Notes: a model not told the origin generated them from the letters alone. A stretch of 64,000 nt of DNA from Croceimicrobium sp963977415 (GCA_963977415.1 CAXBOS010000005.1:186001-250000); one strand, 5' to 3'. Positions 49,786 through 58,421 are shown, counted from the stretch's first letter. Translations and numbers: made by a program.

Positions 49786-50826
49786 ATGAAAAAAATTATT
49801 ACCCTTTGTATTGCCCTAACGGCGCTAAGTGCACAAGCTCAAAACTTCTCACCTACTCTTAATCGAAATTTCGAGTTGATTTTTGTAGACTACTTGATGC
49901 CTTACAATACCCTAATCAATATCGATCCAAGTACGAACCCAGTGGATACTTTCGGTTTCGTAGAAGTATTAAAAAATGCCAATGGCGCGTATTTACAGGG
50001 TCGTGAATTTGAATCTGGCAACTTAGTAAGTAGCTGGTTATGCTCTAATAACGGTAATGTTAATACCGTTTACATAACAAATCCTTTAAATGGCGATACG
50101 GTACAAATGGATAAAATTCACCGTGATGCCCAAGGAAGAGATACACTATACCAAACCTATTACGACACTACCTTTCCTGCCACTGGAAACTTAATCTTAA
50201 GTGAGGAATTACGTCTTTATTATGGCCCTAATGGCGTAGATAGTGCTGCGATGTCCGAAGTAAATGGCGGCCTTGGATTTGGTAACAATACCAACTATAC
50301 CGTTTATCGCAATGCCCAAAACATAGTGGACTCCCTGGTGGCTGATATTGAATTTATGGGCAGCAAATTCCCTATTCAAACCCTGATCTATTTCAGTTCA
50401 AACAATAAATTGGATAGTATAAATCTTAAAAACAACCTTTCGGGAGAAGTGGCAGAACAAGTGCGTGTGATTAATAATAGCAATGGACTGGTAGAGAAAT
50501 TTTTCATCTACGAAAGAGGTAATAATAATGCTTGGACCCTTTATGATGAATATCACCTAAGTACCAACACCTTTTTTGGTCTAAGTCAAAAATCTGCTTT
50601 AAGCTTAAACCTTTTCCCTAATCCCAGCCAAGGTTTATTAAATTTAAATAACCCTCTATCGGCCGATCTTAAAATCATCAATTTAAGTGGAGAGCTTGTT
50701 TGGGAGCAAAATGGATTAAGCCCACAAAGCCAAGTAAGTCTGAAATCGGTAGCGAAAGGTTTCTACCTTGCTCAGATTCGTTTAAGCGATGGAAGCTTTT
50801 ACAGCGAAAAGATCTTATTGAATTAA
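49786..50826 (+). CDS. Secreted protein with T9SS sorting domain
   Basis: 346 residues from the ATG at 49786; an ATG five codons earlier is possible. A signal peptide (MKKIITLCIALTALSAQAQ) is followed by about 245 residues of beta-rich sequence with no recognised domain. The C-terminal 75 residues are a type A T9SS domain (LNLFPNPSQGLLNLNN, INLSGELVWEQ, KGFYLAQIRLSDGSFYSEKILLN). The protein should cross the outer membrane through the T9SS and be attached to or released from the surface. Cargo function unknown. Confidence 0.9.
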   Translation: MKKIITLCIALTALSAQAQNFSPTLNRNFELIFVDYLMPYNTLINIDPSTNPVDTFGFVEVLKNANGAYLQGREFESGNLVSSWLCSNNGNVNTVYITNPLNGDTVQMDKIHRDAQGRDTLYQTYYDTTFPATGNLILSEELRLYYGPNGVDSAAMSEVNGGLGFGNNTNYTVYRNAQNIVDSLVADIEFMGSKFPIQTLIYFSSNNKLDSINLKNNLSGEVAEQVRVINNSNGLVEKFFIYERGNNNAWTLYDEYHLSTNTFFGLSQKSALSLNLFPNPSQGLLNLNNPLSADLKIINLSGELVWEQNGLSPQSQVSLKSVAKGFYLAQIRLSDGSFYSEKILLN

Positions 50827-50843
50827 AATCAATCTTCTAATTT

Positions 50844-50873
50844 AAAGTCCGCCTTGTTGCGGACTTTTTTTTT
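50844..50873 (+). terminator. Terminator after T9SS gene
   Basis: AAAGTCCGC and GCGGACTTT form a perfect 9-bp stem with a CTTGTT loop, followed by a T run. Confidence 0.94.
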
Positions 50874-51033
50874 GACTTCGCTTTCAGATTGATAGAAAAA
50901 AAGGCCTCTAAATCCTAGCATTGCCAATAAAGTGCCGTCCATAAACCATAAATCTTAAAATACTTTCCGATAAACGAAATTATTACTGGCTGGTCTTTAA
51001 ACTTATCATCTTTACACCTCAATACAACGAGAT

Positions 51034-52758
51034 ATGAAAAAGAATATAATTTTTGGACTTAGCCTTCTAGCTTTAGTAGCTTGTAACAAAGAAGATGGGC
51101 AACCCCTTCAAAACGCGGCAGGAGAACAAAATGTTAATTCTATGCAGGAGCTAAACGTGGCAGGTGACTTTAATTGGTCTGCTTCTTTTCAATCTACGCT
51201 AGAAGTTAGTTTCACTAATCCGCACAACCTTTCGGTAGAAGAGGAACTAATTTATATTCTCGATAATAATGATAATACCCTGGCTAAAACTAGAGTTAAA
51301 AACGGCTTAGCATCTTTTGATGTTTACTTTCCATCTAACGGTCAGTATAGTTTATACCTTCCTTTTACCGGTCATCAACAAACCCTAAGTAAGCAAGCGA
51401 AACAAAACTTCGATCTTAGTCAGAAAATGACAGGCAAAAGAGCCTCTCAATTCAACAAAACCGCTTCTAGCTCTTGCACCGTATGCGAAACACCCATGAC
51501 TAACAATCTTGCTGAATTACCTGCTATTACTTTAGGCCGTCAAACCATCATTTCACAAAATTCTGTTCCAGGATGGCAAACAACCTCTTCTGATGGTAAA
51601 ATCGAAATTTGGTCTACTGGCTTTGGTGGCGTACCTGCCCAAGAAGGCAATCAGTTTTTTGAAATAAATGCCAACCGTCCGGGTGCTTTATACCAAGAGC
51701 TTTGCTTAGAGCCAGGGTCTACTATTTCGTGGTCCGTTTGGCACCGCGGTAGAGCAGGTGTGGATGTAGCTCAAGTTAAAATTGGGGGATCCTTAGCAAC
51801 TGCAACAGTAGAAGCTACCATGACGAGTGGAAAAGACGCTTGGAAAAACTATACTGGTACTTATGCAATTCCGGCTAATCAAACCACTACCCTATTTATT
51901 TTTGAAGCAGTGAGTGCAGCAGGTGGTGGTTCGGTAGGTAACTTCCTAGATAATTTCCGCATCAGCTGTGATCAAGATGGCGATGGTGTAGCCGATATTA
52001 ATGATGATTACCCCACCGACCCGAGCCGCGCTTACCGCAGCTTCTTCCCTAGTGCAGGAAAACAAATCGTTGCTTTTGAAGACTTATGGCCAGCTACTGG
52101 CGACTACGACTTTAACGATTTAGTTTTAAGCAATCAAGTTGAGATTAGCCACAATGCCAATAATGAATTGGTAGATGCTAAATTCGCCGTAAGTATTGAT
52201 GCAATTGGTGCTGGTTTAGCCAACGGAATTGGCCTTATGCTGCGCAATGAAAGTAAAGCCGCCTTGACTAATGGTTCTATCGCTTCAGTAAGTGGTGATG
52301 TAAGTTTAGACCCAGCCAACAACAGCGGATTAATTGTAAGCAATAATGTTTTTGCAAGCATAAGCAGCTATTACCAAAACAATGGTAGTGGTCCTTCAAG
52401 AACTCCCGATACTTTAAAATTCACCGTGAACTTCAGTGCCAATGCCGGTAGTGAATTATTACCTGAGCTATACCTATTCCGCAGTAACGACAGAGCGCTA
52501 GAAGTCCACCGCAGTGGCTTCTCTCCCTCGGCTGCCTTTGATGCTTCTCGTGCAAATACTGTCGATGATAATGGTGATTTTAAAACTGCCAGCGGTTTAC
52601 CTTGGGGAATTGAAATTATTACCGAAACCACTTTCGATCATGCCCTAGAAAAAGTTGACATGGTACAAGCTTACCCTCAGTTTGCTAGTTGGGCCGCATC
52701 TGGCGGAAGCCAAAATGCAACGTGGTTCCTAAACCCAGATGTTGAAAAGGTTTTTTAA
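51034..52758 (+). CDS. LruC-domain lipoprotein
   Basis: 574 residues. The lipoprotein signal ends LVAC (Cys17) followed by NKEDG. Residues about 150-310 look like a carbohydrate-binding-like jelly roll (SVWHRGRAGVDVAQVKIGG, NFLDNFRISC). DQDGDGVADINDDYPTDPSRA is a calcium-binding-type Asp-rich linker leading into the LruC domain, whose hallmark FEDLWPATGDYDFNDLVL is at about 348-365. LruC is named for a Leptospira surface lipoprotein. In Bacteroidota such proteins are large surface lipoproteins of unknown role. Confidence 0.9.
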   Translation: MKKNIIFGLSLLALVACNKEDGQPLQNAAGEQNVNSMQELNVAGDFNWSASFQSTLEVSFTNPHNLSVEEELIYILDNNDNTLAKTRVKNGLASFDVYFPSNGQYSLYLPFTGHQQTLSKQAKQNFDLSQKMTGKRASQFNKTASSSCTVCETPMTNNLAELPAITLGRQTIISQNSVPGWQTTSSDGKIEIWSTGFGGVPAQEGNQFFEINANRPGALYQELCLEPGSTISWSVWHRGRAGVDVAQVKIGGSLATATVEATMTSGKDAWKNYTGTYAIPANQTTTLFIFEAVSAAGGGSVGNFLDNFRISCDQDGDGVADINDDYPTDPSRAYRSFFPSAGKQIVAFEDLWPATGDYDFNDLVLSNQVEISHNANNELVDAKFAVSIDAIGAGLANGIGLMLRNESKAALTNGSIASVSGDVSLDPANNSGLIVSNNVFASISSYYQNNGSGPSRTPDTLKFTVNFSANAGSELLPELYLFRSNDRALEVHRSGFSPSAAFDASRANTVDDNGDFKTASGLPWGIEIITETTFDHALEKVDMVQAYPQFASWAASGGSQNATWFLNPDVEKVF

Positions 52759-52791
52759 TACCCAACCTTAATTAAAATTTTAAATTGTCAT

Positions 52792-52830
52792 AAATACCTC
52801 GTCTCGCAAGGACGGGGTATTTTTTTTTTT
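52792..52830 (+). terminator. Terminator after LruC gene
   Basis: AAATACCTCGTC and GACGGGGTATTT pair (one G-U) over a 7-base loop, followed by eight or more T. Confidence 0.93.
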
Positions 52831-52863
52831 GAAAAAACTTGAGCAGTCTGAAAAATTTGAACT

Positions 52864-52882
52864 TACTTTGTACTTCAAAGTA
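52864..52882. promoter_or_regulatory. Inverted-repeat operator, site 1
   Basis: TACTTTG and CAAAGTA are exact reverse complements separated by TACTT, 8 bp before the ATG of the membrane protein 52891-53511. A nearly identical site precedes creD at 53815-53833. It is the likely binding site of the winged-helix regulator encoded between them; the binding is inferred. Confidence 0.65.
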
Positions 52883-52890
52883 CTTTTAAT

Positions 52891-53511
52891 ATGAATCAGG
52901 AAAAATACCTTCAAGACTTAGCCGAGATCAAAGAGATGATGAATCGCTCTTCGCGCTTTATCTCCCTCAGTGGTTTATCGGGCGTTTCAGCGGGTATTTT
53001 CGCTCTTATTGGTGCTTATGCTGCCTACGAAACAGTATACAATAATCAGAACTATTTCGATTATCGTCACGCTTATATCACCCAAGAAAGTTTAGTACAG
53101 TTAGTCTTAATTGCCGCTCTCACCTTAGCGGGAGCCATAGGAACAGGAATCTTTTTCACCACCCGCGAGAGTAAAAAACGCAAACAAAAAATATGGGATA
53201 CCCAAAGTAAAAGGTTATTGATAAACCTGGCTATTCCCTTATTTACAGGAGGATTTTTATCGCTCATCTTAATTCGAGAAGGACTGATTGGATTAGTGGC
53301 CCCGATGACGCTCATCTTTTACGGATTGGCCTTGGTTAATGCTAGTAAATACACCTTAGGGGAATTAAGAAGTTTGGGGATTTTAGAAATTATTTTGGGT
53401 TTAGTAGGCTGTGTTTTTATCGGTTATGGTCTGGTGTTTTGGGCAATCGGCTTCGGCATTTTGCACATCGCTTATGGTTTGGTAATGCACTTTAAATACC
53501 AGCAAGCGTGA
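52891..53511 (+). CDS. Polytopic membrane protein of wHTH/CreD module
   Basis: 206 residues. A short charged N-terminus (NQEKYLQDLAEIKEMMNRSSRF) precedes five or so membrane segments (about 27-47, 66-90, 110-126, 131-147, 158-196). No enzymatic motif or named family is recognised. The gene overlaps the following winged-helix regulator by four bases (GTGA), so the two are translationally coupled. The conserved N-terminal LAEIKEMMNRSSRFISLSGLSG motif is typical of proteins that travel with this class of regulator in Flavobacteria. Its job may be to sense membrane state for the regulator, which is speculative. Confidence 0.85.
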   Translation: MNQEKYLQDLAEIKEMMNRSSRFISLSGLSGVSAGIFALIGAYAAYETVYNNQNYFDYRHAYITQESLVQLVLIAALTLAGAIGTGIFFTTRESKKRKQKIWDTQSKRLLINLAIPLFTGGFLSLILIREGLIGLVAPMTLIFYGLALVNASKYTLGELRSLGILEIILGLVGCVFIGYGLVFWAIGFGILHIAYGLVMHFKYQQA

Positions 53512-53798
53512 AAAATATACTCAAAGATTTAAATAAGGCCTTCGAAAATAAAATTCGCTTGGCTATTATGTCGGCTTTGCTGGTAAACGATTACCTAGAC
53601 TTTAACAGCCTAAAGGAATTACTGGATGTTACCGACGGTAATCTAGCTAGCCATTTAAAATCGCTGGAAACAAAAAACTACGTGAGCTTTAAAAAGGAGT
53701 TTTTAAATCGGAAGTCGCATACCAAGTATTCGGCGACGGAAGAAGGCAAACTGGCTTTTAAACTGCATATTAAAGCGATTGAAAAATTACTGAACTAA
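53508..53798 (+). CDS. Winged-helix transcriptional regulator
   Basis: 96 residues from a GTG start overlapping the previous stop. The whole protein is a winged helix: FENKIRLAIMSALLVNDYLDFN, then the recognition region VTDGNLASHLKSLETKNYV, then the wing FLNRKSHTKYSATEEGKLAF. It matches the HTH_34 type (PF13601), single-domain MarR/ArsR-like regulators without a ligand domain. Matching inverted repeats lie before its own operon and before creD downstream, so it probably controls both. Confidence 0.9.
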   Translation: MKNILKDLNKAFENKIRLAIMSALLVNDYLDFNSLKELLDVTDGNLASHLKSLETKNYVSFKKEFLNRKSHTKYSATEEGKLAFKLHIKAIEKLLN

Positions 53799-53814
53799 AA
53801 ATTTTTTACCCAAT

Positions 53815-53833
53815 CACTTTGTAATTCAAAGTA
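53815..53833. promoter_or_regulatory. Inverted-repeat operator, site 2
   Basis: CACTTTG and CAAAGTA flank TAATT, so 6 of 7 arm bases pair exactly. The following GTACTTTTAA-type flank is shared with site 1. It lies 18 bp before the creD ATG. Confidence 0.62.
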
Positions 53834-53851
53834 CTTTTAAATAATAGAAAA

Positions 53852-55192
53852 ATGACAACAGAAAACAAACCCTTAGAAAAAGTAAACAACATGATTCGCA
53901 ACTCCATCATGCTAAAGCTGCTGGTAATAACCACATTGATGCTTTTATTATTGATACCCGCCTCGATGATTAACTCCATTATCCAATCGCGTGAGCAAAA
54001 AAACAATGAAGCGATTGCCGAAGTGAGCGACAAATGGGCCGATGCTCAAGAAATTAATGGACCTATTTTAAGTGTGCCTCTTATTTATGAATATGAAAAA
54101 GACGGCAAGCTTATTCGCAGCACTAAAAATCTACAAATTCTCCCTAAAAGCCTTTCCATCAATGGCGAAGTAGAACCCGAAAAACTGCGTCGTGGTATCT
54201 ATGAAATTGTGGTTTACAAATCGGATCTGCATTTAGCGGGTGAGTTTGATTTAGACCTCGATATCGACAGTACCAATCTCAAGGAAATCCAATTCCACAA
54301 TGCCTTTGTTACCATTGGTATCTCCGACTTAAGGGGTATAAAAAACATCATTAAATTTAAATGGAATCAAGAAGATCTAGAGGTAGAACCAGGTTCTAAG
54401 CTCAGTAAAATTATTTATTCTGGCATTCACGTTAAAATTCCGCATCTGCAAAAGCAATGGGGCACAAATGCTAAATTTCAATTTAACTTAGATTTGCAAG
54501 GCAGTCGCAACCTATCCTTTATTCCTCTCGGCAGTAATACAGATGTAAGCCTTAATTCGAGTTGGAACTCCCCTAGTTTTAATGGCAGTTTTTTACCCGA
54601 TGAACGCGAAATAAGCAATAGTGGCTTTAGCGCTTCTTGGAAAATTTTACAATTAAATCGCAACTTCCCCGAAAGCTGGATAGGTGATTTTAACGCCAAA
54701 ACCCTGCAAGAAGCTTCTTTTGGTTTAGACCTTCTCGTGCCTTTAGATGATTACCAAAAATCGCTGCGATCTTCTAAATATGCGGGAATGACTATCGCCC
54801 TTACCTTCTTGATTTTCTTTTTAGTGGAAGTCTTAAACCAGCGTAAAATTCACCCGCTGCAGTATGCCCTAGTAGGATTATCATTAATCCTATTCTACAC
54901 TTTATTGGTATCCATTTCGGAGCATTCCAACTTTAATTTGGCCTACGGAATATCTACCTTGGGTATTGTTGCTATGATTAGTCTCTATAGCATTAGCATC
55001 TTTAAAAAGGTAAAAGTAGTTCTGTTGCTTACCACCATTTTAATCGCTATTTATGGCTTTCTCTTTGTAACCTTACAACTAGCCGATTATGCCTTATTAA
55101 TGGGAAGTATTGGTTTAAGCTTAATTTTAGGCGGAACCATGTATTTCACCCGTAATATCGACTGGTATAAACTCAATTTTGAGACAAATTAA
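53852..55192 (+). CDS. creD: CreD-family inner-membrane protein
   Basis: 446 residues. One N-terminal membrane helix (about 22-42, LKLLVITTLMLLLLIPASMI), a large periplasmic region (about 45-300, with the NGPILSVPLIYEYE and LPKSLSINGEVEPEKLRRGIY family blocks) and a cluster of about five helices at the C-terminus (about 308-435). This is the CreD layout. In Gammaproteobacteria CreD belongs to the CreBC envelope-stress regulon. Here no CreBC is present and the nearby winged-helix regulator replaces it. Terminator follows. Confidence 0.92.
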   Translation: MTTENKPLEKVNNMIRNSIMLKLLVITTLMLLLLIPASMINSIIQSREQKNNEAIAEVSDKWADAQEINGPILSVPLIYEYEKDGKLIRSTKNLQILPKSLSINGEVEPEKLRRGIYEIVVYKSDLHLAGEFDLDLDIDSTNLKEIQFHNAFVTIGISDLRGIKNIIKFKWNQEDLEVEPGSKLSKIIYSGIHVKIPHLQKQWGTNAKFQFNLDLQGSRNLSFIPLGSNTDVSLNSSWNSPSFNGSFLPDEREISNSGFSASWKILQLNRNFPESWIGDFNAKTLQEASFGLDLLVPLDDYQKSLRSSKYAGMTIALTFLIFFLVEVLNQRKIHPLQYALVGLSLILFYTLLVSISEHSNFNLAYGISTLGIVAMISLYSISIFKKVKVVLLLTTILIAIYGFLFVTLQLADYALLMGSIGLSLILGGTMYFTRNIDWYKLNFETN

Positions 55193-55215
55193 GTTTTGAT
55201 TATTGAATCCTTTAG

Positions 55216-55244
55216 ACCCCTAGTCCTTGGCTAGGGGTTTTCTC
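55216..55244 (+). terminator. Terminator after creD
   Basis: ACCCCTAG and CTAGGGGT form a perfect 8-bp stem over TCCTTGG, followed by TTTTCTCT. Confidence 0.85.
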
Positions 55245-55319
55245 TGTTATTATAAATGGTAAAAAGCTTCACTCTTAAGCCATGCTCGCAAGCAGCTAGG
55301 CTTTAGCAATAAAATCGAT

Positions 55320-56801
55320 TTAGCGACTAATCAATATTCGCTCATACTTTAGTCCCAGCCAAAGATGAGAAACTTGCAGAATATAAAGGCCTCCCCTCAC
55401 GCTAGCAGGAATTTCAAGCACAGGCTCCGAACCGATAATGCTAGTCTCATGTACGACAGTTCCATCTAAGGCAATTAGGCTTAAGCTGGAACCTTCAGGA
55501 AATTCGAGCATGGCTTTTAGCTGCAAGTAATCCTGCACTGGATTAGGATAGAAGGTAAAAACAAAAGGCTGATTTTCTGATTCTAGCGGAATGCTGCGTA
55601 AGAAGGGATGAATACCTCTTTTACCGACCTTAAAAACGCCTGCTTCATTACGATCCCAATCGACATAGCTAACATATACCTCACCTTGGTTGGAAAAGTG
55701 CAGGTCAAGTATTAAAAATACGGAAGCACCATTATCCAACAACTTATCATAGCGAACGAAACCTGTACTGTCTATCAACATTATTCGTTCATAGGTTTTA
55801 GTCAAGTTTAGATCTGGTCGATACTTAGTTCTAATTAAATAAAATCCGTTTTTCTCCCATATGCTGATAGGATATACGAAAGAGTTACCGCCACCAAAGA
55901 GACCACCACTACCATTTTCTATTAAATAAGGGTTGCTTATTTTAAAACGCAGAAGCTCTTTACCCGCGAGAGAATGTACCTGAATACTATGTTCGGCTTT
56001 AGCAGAAATACTATCCAGCTCTACTTCGGTACTTATTTTATAAGGAAGCGATCTAAACTTCGGACTTAATCCTACAATGTCTTCATGAAGAAGGCATTCC
56101 ACTTGTCTCGTAGGACCCCATTGTCCAGTAGTTCGATGTATTGCATAAACCTTCACTTGCCGAATACTGTCTATATTAGGTCGATAAATACCATATAGAC
56201 TATCCCCTTCTTCCAACCACTGCAAATAATAATGCTCCAGTCTGCCTCCTGGTAAACTATCCTCATTTAAAGCCCGCACGAAATTGCCGTATAAATCCCT
56301 AAGCGAAATGTAACCTTCACCAAGACTAGTCCAAATCAAGCTATCGGATCCTTGCGTAAAAGCCCTGCCTCTAAGTACATTAGGGCTTAGTTTTCCAATA
56401 ATCTTCCCCGAATCAAAACTGATTAGATCATCTTTAATTTCAGCAAAATTGCTATTCCTTGAGTCCCATTTTTCTTGACGAAAAAAAAATGCGTTTAATT
56501 CTGGTAGCACTCCTTTAACACTACCATAATTCATGGCCGTATCCTTAGGTAAGTATCGGTATGTTAAGCTATTACCATTATCGCTATTTAACAGTCCTAT
56601 AAACCCACCTTGGCCTGGATCCGAAGGGCCTCCAGTTATACCAAAGATTGCTATGGTTCCGTCCCAAGCTTCACTCAAATATCTACCTCCCTTAATACTA
56701 TCCCCTTGTGGATTGATATACCAGGCGGTGCTAGTCCATTGTCCCAGGCAGGAGCTAAAACTGGAGGTTAAAACCAATAAAAAGACTAAAATGCGATTCA
56801 T
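55320..56801 (-). CDS. Secreted protein with T9SS sorting domain
   Basis: 493 residues from the ATG at 56799-56801; a longer frame would overlap the upstream methyltransferase. The signal peptide runs to about residue 20 (FSSCLGQ). The central 390 residues look like a repetitive beta structure, possibly a propeller, with no named domain. The C-terminus is a type A T9SS domain (FTFYPNPVQDYLQLKA, LIALDGTVVHE, RGGLYILQVSHLWLGLKYERILISR). It starts 4 bp after the methyltransferase stop, which is odd for a secreted protein and a cytoplasmic enzyme, and may only reflect compact spacing. Confidence 0.88.
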   Translation of the reverse strand: MNRILVFLLVLTSSFSSCLGQWTSTAWYINPQGDSIKGGRYLSEAWDGTIAIFGITGGPSDPGQGGFIGLLNSDNGNSLTYRYLPKDTAMNYGSVKGVLPELNAFFFRQEKWDSRNSNFAEIKDDLISFDSGKIIGKLSPNVLRGRAFTQGSDSLIWTSLGEGYISLRDLYGNFVRALNEDSLPGGRLEHYYLQWLEEGDSLYGIYRPNIDSIRQVKVYAIHRTTGQWGPTRQVECLLHEDIVGLSPKFRSLPYKISTEVELDSISAKAEHSIQVHSLAGKELLRFKISNPYLIENGSGGLFGGGNSFVYPISIWEKNGFYLIRTKYRPDLNLTKTYERIMLIDSTGFVRYDKLLDNGASVFLILDLHFSNQGEVYVSYVDWDRNEAGVFKVGKRGIHPFLRSIPLESENQPFVFTFYPNPVQDYLQLKAMLEFPEGSSLSLIALDGTVVHETSIIGSEPVLEIPASVRGGLYILQVSHLWLGLKYERILISR

Positions 56802-56805
56802 ATAG

Positions 56806-57615
56806 CTAGGCTTTTTCTTTTGCTGCAACTAAGGCATAAACCATCGGCAATTTTGCTTCTAAGCCCTTTATTTGAAAGCGGCTCGGTGCTATTTCCACCA
56901 TATTAGCAAAGCAGTTATAGGGTGAGTAATCAAACTCTTGAAAGGTTTCCAATTGCAAACCCGCTCCGAAAAGACTGCCTAAAACCTCAGCGAGAGAATG
57001 ATTCCAGCTAATGGTTTCAATTTCAATTTGCTCTTCTTTAGCAGCATAGGTTCCTTGCTGCTTTTCAATAATTGGATCTGCTTTAAAATAAGAGTACTCT
57101 ACTTTTTTAAAATCATTATCGAACATCCACACCACCGGATGAAACTCGGCAAATACCAATTGTCCGCCAGGCTTTAAATAACGCGCTATCAAATTCGCCC
57201 ATTTCTCTAAATCGGGCAGCCAACCGATGGTACCGTAGCTGCTAAATACTACATCAAACTGCTCGTCCAAATGCTCTTCTAAAGAATAAATGTCGCAACA
57301 AATAAAACGAGCCTTTAACTTACAAGCTTCGTTTAATTCGCGCGCCTGCGCAATGGCTTTATCGGAAAGGTCCACTCCTACCGCATCTGCTCCCAAGCGC
57401 GCTAGCGACAAAGTATCTTGTCCAAAATGACATTGTAAATGCAACACTTTTTTGCCCTGCAGATTCGGTAAAAGAGCGGCTTCGATACTGTTTAAGGAAG
57501 TCTTTCCTTTCAGGAAACTAGCTACATCGTAAAAATCGGATTGATAATGCGAGTCGATGCGCTTATTCCACGAAGCGCGATTTATTTCTAAATACTCATC
57601 TGCCTTAGCGCTCAT
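56806..57615 (-). CDS. Class I SAM-dependent methyltransferase
   Basis: 269 residues. The Rossmann methyltransferase core is clear: motif I VLHLQCHFGQDTLSLARLGA, motif II VGVDLSDKAIAQARELN, FDVVFSSYGTIGWLPDL and LKPGGQLVFAEFHP. The first glycines of motif I are changed (LQCHFGQDT in place of the usual LGCGxG), which is a known variant of this subgroup. Substrate unknown. Last ATG-proximal gene on the minus strand here, with a -7-like TATATTTC about 25 bp upstream. Confidence 0.92.
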   Translation of the reverse strand: MSAKADEYLEINRASWNKRIDSHYQSDFYDVASFLKGKTSLNSIEAALLPNLQGKKVLHLQCHFGQDTLSLARLGADAVGVDLSDKAIAQARELNEACKLKARFICCDIYSLEEHLDEQFDVVFSSYGTIGWLPDLEKWANLIARYLKPGGQLVFAEFHPVVWMFDNDFKKVEYSYFKADPIIEKQQGTYAAKEEQIEIETISWNHSLAEVLGSLFGAGLQLETFQEFDYSPYNCFANMVEIAPSRFQIKGLEAKLPMVYALVAAKEKA

Positions 57616-57704
57616 AATTTTATTGTTTTGAAAAGGGAAATATAAAGCTTAGTTGCCAAGCATCTAAAAAAAACGAGCTCAAAAAAAAACGCGCTCACAA
57701 CTTT

Positions 57705-57726
57705 GTTAACTAATTCGTTAACTTTG
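57705..57726 (+). promoter_or_regulatory. Palindromic operator and -7 box of toxin-antitoxin operon
   Basis: GTTAAC at 57705-57710 and again at 57717-57722 frame an 18-bp near-palindrome (16 of 18 positions symmetrical). TAACTTTG at 57719-57726 is an exact -7 box sharing four bases with the second arm. This layout lets an antitoxin block its own promoter. The GTG start is 5 bp downstream of the -7 box. Confidence 0.62.
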
Positions 57727-57730
57727 TAAG

Positions 57731-58069
57731 GTGATTAGAAAAGTTGTTGCGTATAAAAACTACTTCCTTGACTTTTATAGAGATCAAGACAAAAAGGTTC
57801 AGTTGAAAATTGAATATGTCTTGGACATGATTCGGTTTGAACAGAGAGTTTCGACAAAGTTTTTTAAGCAGCTGCAGAGTAGCGATGGAATTTACGAAGT
57901 TCGAGTTATCACCTCTTTTAAAAGCATTCGAATACTTTGCTTCTTTGATGGCGCCGACCTTATTGTTTTAAGCAACTGCTTTGTAAAGAAAACTCAGAAA
58001 ACACCAAAAAAAGAGATTACGAAGGCCGAAAAAATCAAGACGGAGTACTTAAAAGATAAAAGCAGTTGA
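57731..58069 (+). CDS. RelE/HigB-type toxin
   Basis: 112 residues from a GTG start. VAYKNYFLDFYRDQDKKVQLKIEYVL, GIYEVRVITSFKSIRILCFFD and the basic C-terminal KKTQKTPKKEI match the phage Gp49-like/HigB group of the RelE superfamily, mRNA interferases that cut mRNA at the ribosome. The gene precedes its antitoxin, as in higBA (toxin first). Only 2 bp separate it from the antitoxin ATG. The pair is AT-rich compared with its neighbours and probably mobile in origin. Confidence 0.9.
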   Translation: MIRKVVAYKNYFLDFYRDQDKKVQLKIEYVLDMIRFEQRVSTKFFKQLQSSDGIYEVRVITSFKSIRILCFFDGADLIVLSNCFVKKTQKTPKKEITKAEKIKTEYLKDKSS

Positions 58070-58071
58070 AC

Positions 58072-58362
58072 ATGAAAAATACAACAAGTTTCGAAGATAT
58101 ATTAGTAGACAAGTACGGTAATAAAGGGACTGAATCTAGAGATAAATTTGACACTGAATCTCTTGCTTTTCGACTTGGAATAATGTTGAAAGAAGCTAGA
58201 CAAGAAGCCCAGTTAACACAAGAGCAGCTTGCTGAGAGAACCGGGACGAAGAAAAGCTATATATCAAGAATTGAACGCGGATTAAGCGACATTCAAGTGT
58301 CTAGCTATTACAAGCTAATCGAAATTGGACTGGGTAAAACTCTGAATATTTCTATCGGATAG
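58072..58362 (+). CDS. HTH-type antitoxin (HigA-like)
   Basis: 96 residues from the ATG at 58072. An XRE helix-turn-helix spans about residues 36-90: MLKEARQEAQLTQEQLAERTGTKKSYISRIERGLSDIQVSS. The N-terminal 35 residues are charged and are likely the toxin-binding part. It should neutralise the RelE/HigB toxin and repress the operon through the GTTAAC palindrome. That regulation is inferred from family behaviour and site position. Confidence 0.9.
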   Translation: MKNTTSFEDILVDKYGNKGTESRDKFDTESLAFRLGIMLKEARQEAQLTQEQLAERTGTKKSYISRIERGLSDIQVSSYYKLIEIGLGKTLNISIG

Positions 58363-58370
58363 ACTAAATA

Positions 58371-58421
58371 ACGTGAGTTCGACTATAAATTATACCCTCC
58401 GATTTTACGTCGAACTCACGT
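58371..58421. repeat. Solo short form of the dispersed palindromic element, copy E
   Basis: ACGTGAGTTCGAC (58371-58383) and GTCGAACTCACGT (58409-58421) are perfect 13-bp inverted repeats, identical in sequence to the left end of copy D. Only 25 bp separate them, so the internal part of the element is missing. It lies between two convergent genes, and its right end touches the stop codon of the 58421-58873 gene. It may serve as a bidirectional terminator-like hairpin. Confidence 0.8.
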
